Assembly: GCA_903828645.1 (NCBI GenBank)
Contig: CAIKNA010000016.1
Location: 1 to 48,000, forward strand
Direction of reading: 5' to 3'
Length of the DNA stretch: 48,000 bases
From: an uncultured Bacteroidales bacterium
GTDB taxonomy: Bacteria; Bacteroidota; Bacteroidia; Bacteroidales; FEN-979
The notes beneath the pieces were generated by a model. The model had not been told where the DNA came from. It did no database searches and saw nothing but the letters and a program-made list of their open reading frames with translations. Both the position numbers and the translations under genes were made by a program. Shown here one piece after another: positions 45,551-48,000 of this stretch (position 1 is its first letter; every line of letters starts with the position of its first letter).

Positions 45551-46108
45551 TCAAATTTTCGGTTTGCATTTCATGTACGCTTTTGTTTCTGAAACAATCT
45601 CCCAGCACCCGGAAATATTGACTTTCTCCTTTGCCAATGCCCTTGGCTGGTGTCCGTCTTCAAGAATTAATATGCCATCGGGCTTGGTAATCCTGCAAAG
45701 TTCCTTCAGGAAAGCGTTAGTATCCTTAACCATATGGAACATGTCCAGGGCATAAACCAAATCTGCCGATCGATGTGGAATGTTGACCGTTGTTCCATCA
45801 GTAAGTACTGGATGAACGTTTTTCAGGTTATACTTACCTGCAACATTGGCGGCCGCCTCAATTGCAAGTTGGTGAATGTCCACGGCATAAACAGTTCCTT
45901 TATCACCAACCAGTTCAGATGCTTGTTTGAGATATCTGCCAGTGCCACAGCCCCAATCGACAACAGTTTGTCCCTTTTGGATGCCGAAAGCATCAAGTCT
46001 CCGACCGGGCGGTTTCACTACATCTGTAACATTGAACATGAAAGCCATAATTTTAAACGCCCAGTTCGGCATTCTGTCCATTTCGTTGCCACACATCACT
46101 TTTTTCAT
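45551..46108 (-). CDS. Class I SAM-dependent methyltransferase
   Basis: A 185-residue cytoplasmic enzyme of the Methyltransf_11/UbiE-like group. Motif I is TVVDWGCGTGRYLKQASELV (about residues 48-67), which binds S-adenosylmethionine. Motif II is GTVYAVDIHQLAIE, with the acidic Asp that holds the ribose. Motif post-II is RSADLVYALDMFHMVKD, and motif III is ELCRITKPDGILILEDGH. The N-terminal RMPNWAFKIMAFMFNVTDVV resembles a hydrophobic lid often seen in small methyltransferases acting on lipids, quinones or metalloids. The substrate cannot be deduced, and the neighbours give no clue. A TAnnTTTG match lies upstream. Confidence 0.88.
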   Translation of the reverse strand: MKKVMCGNEMDRMPNWAFKIMAFMFNVTDVVKPPGRRLDAFGIQKGQTVVDWGCGTGRYLKQASELVGDKGTVYAVDIHQLAIEAAANVAGKYNLKNVHPVLTDGTTVNIPHRSADLVYALDMFHMVKDTNAFLKELCRITKPDGILILEDGHQPRALAKEKVNISGCWEIVSETKAYMKCKPKI

Positions 46109-46130
46109 TTTCTGTAAGAGGTTTGGTTAT

Positions 46131-46138
46131 CAAAGTTA
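46131..46138 (-). promoter_or_regulatory. Candidate -7 element for the methyltransferase gene
   Basis: On the minus strand this reads TAACTTTG, matching TAnnTTTG, 22 bp before the ATG at 46108. A clear -33 element is not seen. Confidence 0.45.
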
Positions 46139-46171
46139 ATCATTACTATAAAACTGGTCAGAACAAAAGAA

Positions 46172-46194
46172 AAGCCACCCTGTTGGAGCGGCTT
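46172..46194 (-). terminator. Intrinsic terminator of the small repeat-protein gene
   Basis: On the minus strand AAGCCGC pairs with GTGGCTT (7 bp including one G-T pair) around a 9-nt loop, followed directly by TTCTTTTGTTC. It lies 29 bp after the stop codon of the repeat protein and separates it from the methyltransferase gene. Confidence 0.75.
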
Positions 46195-46223
46195 CAATTC
46201 GTTGGACGAGTTAAGGTTTGAGT

Positions 46224-46592
46224 TTAAATCCCATCTGAAAAATCAGCAACAGAGGGCGTTATAGGAGCAAGAACACCGACATTCGTAGTTTCATCATCTG
46301 TAGTAAAATCTGCTTCAGATGGAGTGACTGGTGCCAGTGTGATGATATCAATAGTCGTTTCTCCGATTGCGTCCGAAAAATCTGCCTCAACCGGAGAAAC
46401 TGGTGAAAGGATGAAAGCAATTGCAATTGCATCATTAACGTCTTCAAATGTTGCTTCGGCAGGGGTAGCGGGTGCCAGTAAAGTCTGGAACGAATTTGAT
46501 TCAACATTTACTGCGACTCCGTCATTACTTGCGAAAAGAACATTCATGGAGAGGGTAAGAACAGCTGCTAAGATTGTGGTTGATGCTTTCAT
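46224..46592 (-). CDS. Small exported protein with four Pro/Asp-rich repeats
   Basis: I start at the ATG at 46592 (MKASTTILAAVLTLSMNVLF), giving 122 residues and a signal peptide ending near LFAS. The mature part is four imperfect copies of one motif spaced about 20-30 residues apart: LLAPATPAEATFED, ILSPVSPVEADFSD, TLAPVTPSEADFTT and VLAPITPSVADFSD. The consensus is L-[AS]-P-x-[TS]-P-x-E-A-[DT]-F-[ST]-[DE]. The protein is very acidic, with almost no basic residues after the signal, and ends shortly after the last repeat. It has its own candidate promoter and terminator, so it is a true single gene. I do not recognise a characterised family. A periplasmic or secreted binding, calcium-interacting or scaffold peptide is conceivable, but that is speculation. 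Confidence 0.82.
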   Translation of the reverse strand: MKASTTILAAVLTLSMNVLFASNDGVAVNVESNSFQTLLAPATPAEATFEDVNDAIAIAFILSPVSPVEADFSDAIGETTIDIITLAPVTPSEADFTTDDETTNVGVLAPITPSVADFSDGI

Positions 46593-46619
46593 TTTTTGTT
46601 TTGTTTTTGTTTGATGAAG

Positions 46620-46627
46620 CAAAGATA
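46620..46627 (-). promoter_or_regulatory. Candidate -7 element for the repeat-protein gene
   Basis: On the minus strand this reads TATCTTTG, matching TAnnTTTG, 27 bp before the ATG at 46592. The 5' leader after it is A-rich (AAACAAAAACAAAACAAAAA), typical for well-translated Bacteroidota genes. Confidence 0.5.
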
Positions 46628-46852
46628 TACCTGAGGGAAGGGCCTGAACAGGGATGTTCGGTTGACGGGGGAGTATTCCCGATGAATTGTGGATGGAAAT
46701 CGGTGAACCTGAGAAGGGGATTTGACAGGTCGAAGCCAGGTGAGGGCAGAATCAGATTGAGGTTATCGTTTGTGTGAAATCGTATATTATTGTAATACAA
46801 ATAGTTCATTGTATAGTCCGAAATAGTCAACATTCGTGCTCCTTGTTGGAAA

Positions 46853-46870
46853 CAACTTGTTAACAAGTTG
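46853..46870. repeat. 18-bp perfect palindrome
   Basis: CAACTTGTTAACAAGTTG is a perfect palindrome with no spacer, in non-coding DNA between divergent genes. It may be a protein-binding site. Confidence 0.55.
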
Positions 46871-46994
46871 AAGTGGTTATCCAAAATCGGCAGAGGTTGG
46901 TCATGAAGTCCGGTTTCGCCACCATTTGAATAAAAACACCACTTTTTTTTTAATAGTAATCAGGAAAGTTGCAACCTGTCCATCTCCCCGTATA

Positions 46995-47016
46995 AGTAAT
47001 TATCCGGATAATTACT
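46995..47016. repeat. 22-bp perfect palindrome
   Basis: The sequence from 46995 to 47016 (half-site AGTAATTATCC and its exact complement) is a perfect palindrome without spacer. It lies 78 bp upstream of the candidate -7 element of the decarboxylase gene. This length is unlikely by chance in 550 bp and suggests an operator. Confidence 0.65.
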
Positions 47017-47093
47017 GGTGTTTAATAAACTTCCTCAGTCGTGTCGCAGGATAACCCACTCTGATGGGTGCTGTGATTTATCGGACTTTGTAC

Positions 47094-47101
47094 TATATTT
47101 G
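47094..47101 (+). promoter_or_regulatory. Candidate -7 element for the phosphatidylserine decarboxylase gene
   Basis: TATATTTG matches TAnnTTTG and lies 44 bp before the decarboxylase ATG, or 6 bp before the short leader frame at 47108. No obvious -33 element is seen. Confidence 0.5.
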
Positions 47102-47107
47102 CTATTC

Positions 47108-47149
47108 ATGGCAGACAAAGCAAACATGAAAAAAAATAATAACAGATGA
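47108..47149 (+). other. Possible 13-codon leader frame overlapping the decarboxylase start
   Basis: ATG at 47108 opens a frame reading MADKANMKKNNNR. Its TGA stop (47147-47149) overlaps the ATG of the decarboxylase gene as ATGA, an arrangement used for translational coupling. It may equally be chance in an A-rich leader, or too close to the transcription start to be used. Confidence 0.3.
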
Positions 47150-48000
47150 ACATTTCAAAAACTCAAAAGAGGTGGGGCCTCATTTTGTTATTGCTTGCTG
47201 TCATTGCCATACTGGCTTTATATCCGGTGCCGCCACAAGCTCCCATCCAATATTACGACAGGCAAAGTGGCTTGTTAAAAACGGAAAAAGTGGCTGGCGA
47301 AAAGTGGTTGGTGTGGCTGTATAATAATCCGGTTGGCGAAGCAACATTGTGGGCGCTGGCAAAAAGAAAGGTAGTTTCGTCTGTTTATGGCAATAGAATG
47401 GATCGTCCATCATCGACCAAAAAAATACAACCCTTTGTTGAAGAATTTGATATCGACCTGAGTACCGCCCAAAAACAGGAGTTCAACTCTTTCAACGATT
47501 TCTTTACCCGGAAACTAAAGAATAATGCCAGGCCGTTGGATACCAGTTCAACCGTTGCAGTGTCGCCTGCCGATGGAAAAATACTGGCATATGCCAATAT
47601 CAGCAACAGCGATTTTATCATCAAAGGAACCCGCTTCGATATTTCTTCGTTTTTGAATAATGCCCGCCTTGCTCAAAATTACCTTGACGGCACCCTGGTG
47701 ATCATCCGGCTTGCCCCTTTCGATTACCACCGTTTCCATTTTCCAATAAGCGGAAGAGTATCACCCATCACCCGGATTGATGGTGATTATTATTCAGTTA
47801 ACCCCCTTGCTTTGCGCAAAATGACTGAAATATTCTGCCTGAACAAAAGGGAATTTTCCATCATATCAAACCCCTTGTTTGGAGATGTTGTGATGACTGA
47901 GGTAGGTGCAACCATGGCAGGAAGTATCGTACAGACATATGGTGGGAATTTTGTAAAAAAAGGGGAAGAGAAAGGGTATTTCAAATTTGGGGGTTCCACG
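47146..48000 (+). CDS. psd: Phosphatidylserine decarboxylase proenzyme, 5' part
   Basis: The frame is open from the ATG at 47146 to the window end, giving 285 residues. The enzyme removes CO2 from phosphatidylserine to make phosphatidylethanolamine at the inner membrane. Visible signatures are an N-terminal hydrophobic anchor (WGLILLLLAVIAILALYPVP), FNSFNDFFTRKLKNNARPLD, VAVSPADGKIL, LAPFDYHRFHFPISG with the catalytic His region, PLFGDVVMTEVGATMAGSIV, and FKFGGST at the very end. In the last, Gly-Ser is the self-cleavage site whose Ser becomes the pyruvoyl group. This long N-terminal form (about 280 residues before the cleavage site) is the type that resembles larger bacterial and eukaryotic PSDs. 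Only the short alpha chain is missing, beyond the window. Confidence 0.95.
   Translation, partial: MNISKTQKRWGLILLLLAVIAILALYPVPPQAPIQYYDRQSGLLKTEKVAGEKWLVWLYNNPVGEATLWALAKRKVVSSVYGNRMDRPSSTKKIQPFVEEFDIDLSTAQKQEFNSFNDFFTRKLKNNARPLDTSSTVAVSPADGKILAYANISNSDFIIKGTRFDISSFLNNARLAQNYLDGTLVIIRLAPFDYHRFHFPISGRVSPITRIDGDYYSVNPLALRKMTEIFCLNKREFSIISNPLFGDVVMTEVGATMAGSIVQTYGGNFVKKGEEKGYFKFGGST

Larger units (their letters stand above)
46593..47145. other. Non-coding region between divergent genes
   Basis: About 550 bp separates the leftward repeat-protein gene from the rightward decarboxylase gene. It holds a candidate promoter for each, perfect palindromes at 46853-46870 and 46995-47016, and a 13-codon open frame at 47108-47149. 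Longer open frames in it overlap the start of the repeat protein and have no recognisable character. Confidence 0.6.

Noticed and set aside
46525-46884. 119-codon minus-strand open frame
   Set aside because: It overlaps the start of the repeat protein in another frame and covers its promoter candidate.

Overview
The window comes from a member of the Bacteroidota, most likely Bacteroidales or Marinilabiliales. The evidence is direct: several secreted proteins end in type IX secretion (T9SS) C-terminal sorting domains, some genes are preceded by the phylum's TAnnTTTG promoter element, lipoprotein signals are present, and there is a membrane-anchored Reg_prop/Y_Y_Y/LuxR regulator. No database search was possible, so family names rest on motifs and domain order read from the translations.

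Positions 1-17613 (minus strand) hold a beta-glucan, probably laminarin-type beta-1,3/1,6-glucan, utilisation locus. In transcription order it encodes a T9SS-secreted protein with two tandem carbohydrate-binding-like modules, a very large GH149/GH161-type beta-1,3-oligoglucan phosphorylase, two GH17-like enzymes without signal peptides, a GPH-family sugar symporter, a 1047-residue protein that joins a clan GH-A glycosidase domain to a C-terminal outer-membrane beta-barrel, a multi-domain glycan-binding lipoprotein, a GH16 lipoprotein endoglucanase, a secreted GH30, a second GPH symporter, and the first codons of another exported protein cut by the window edge. No SusC/SusD pair is visible. The proposed working model (inference) is as follows. 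Surface GH16 and binding proteins cut and hold the polymer. The glycosidase-barrel fusion lets oligosaccharides across the outer membrane while processing them. GH30 removes beta-1,6 branches. The GPH symporters import oligosaccharides. Cytoplasmic GH17 and phosphorylase finish the breakdown, saving ATP as glucose-1-phosphate. A one-component membrane regulator (17974-20868) sits directly upstream of the locus, and the intergenic region between them carries a TAnnTTTG box, a 19-bp dyad and a helical-turn direct repeat.

Positions 20869-24197 are a transition zone: a C-terminal remnant of an ABC-2-type permease, then a short operon of a PQQ-like beta-propeller protein and a LolA-like protein, then about 500 bp of non-coding DNA.

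Positions 24198-45368 (plus strand) hold three enormous T9SS-secreted mosaic proteins: one of 3596 residues and two tandem paralogues of 1649 and 1651 residues. All three share the same pre-sorting-domain module. The 3596-residue protein contains a roughly 450-residue central region that I cannot assign to a family. A perfect 18-bp-stem terminator separates the giant gene from the paralogue pair.

Positions 45369-48000 contain a SAM-dependent methyltransferase and a small exported protein made of four short Pro/Asp repeats (both minus strand), a non-coding region with two perfect palindromes, and the 5' part of phosphatidylserine decarboxylase, which the window cuts right at its self-cleavage motif.
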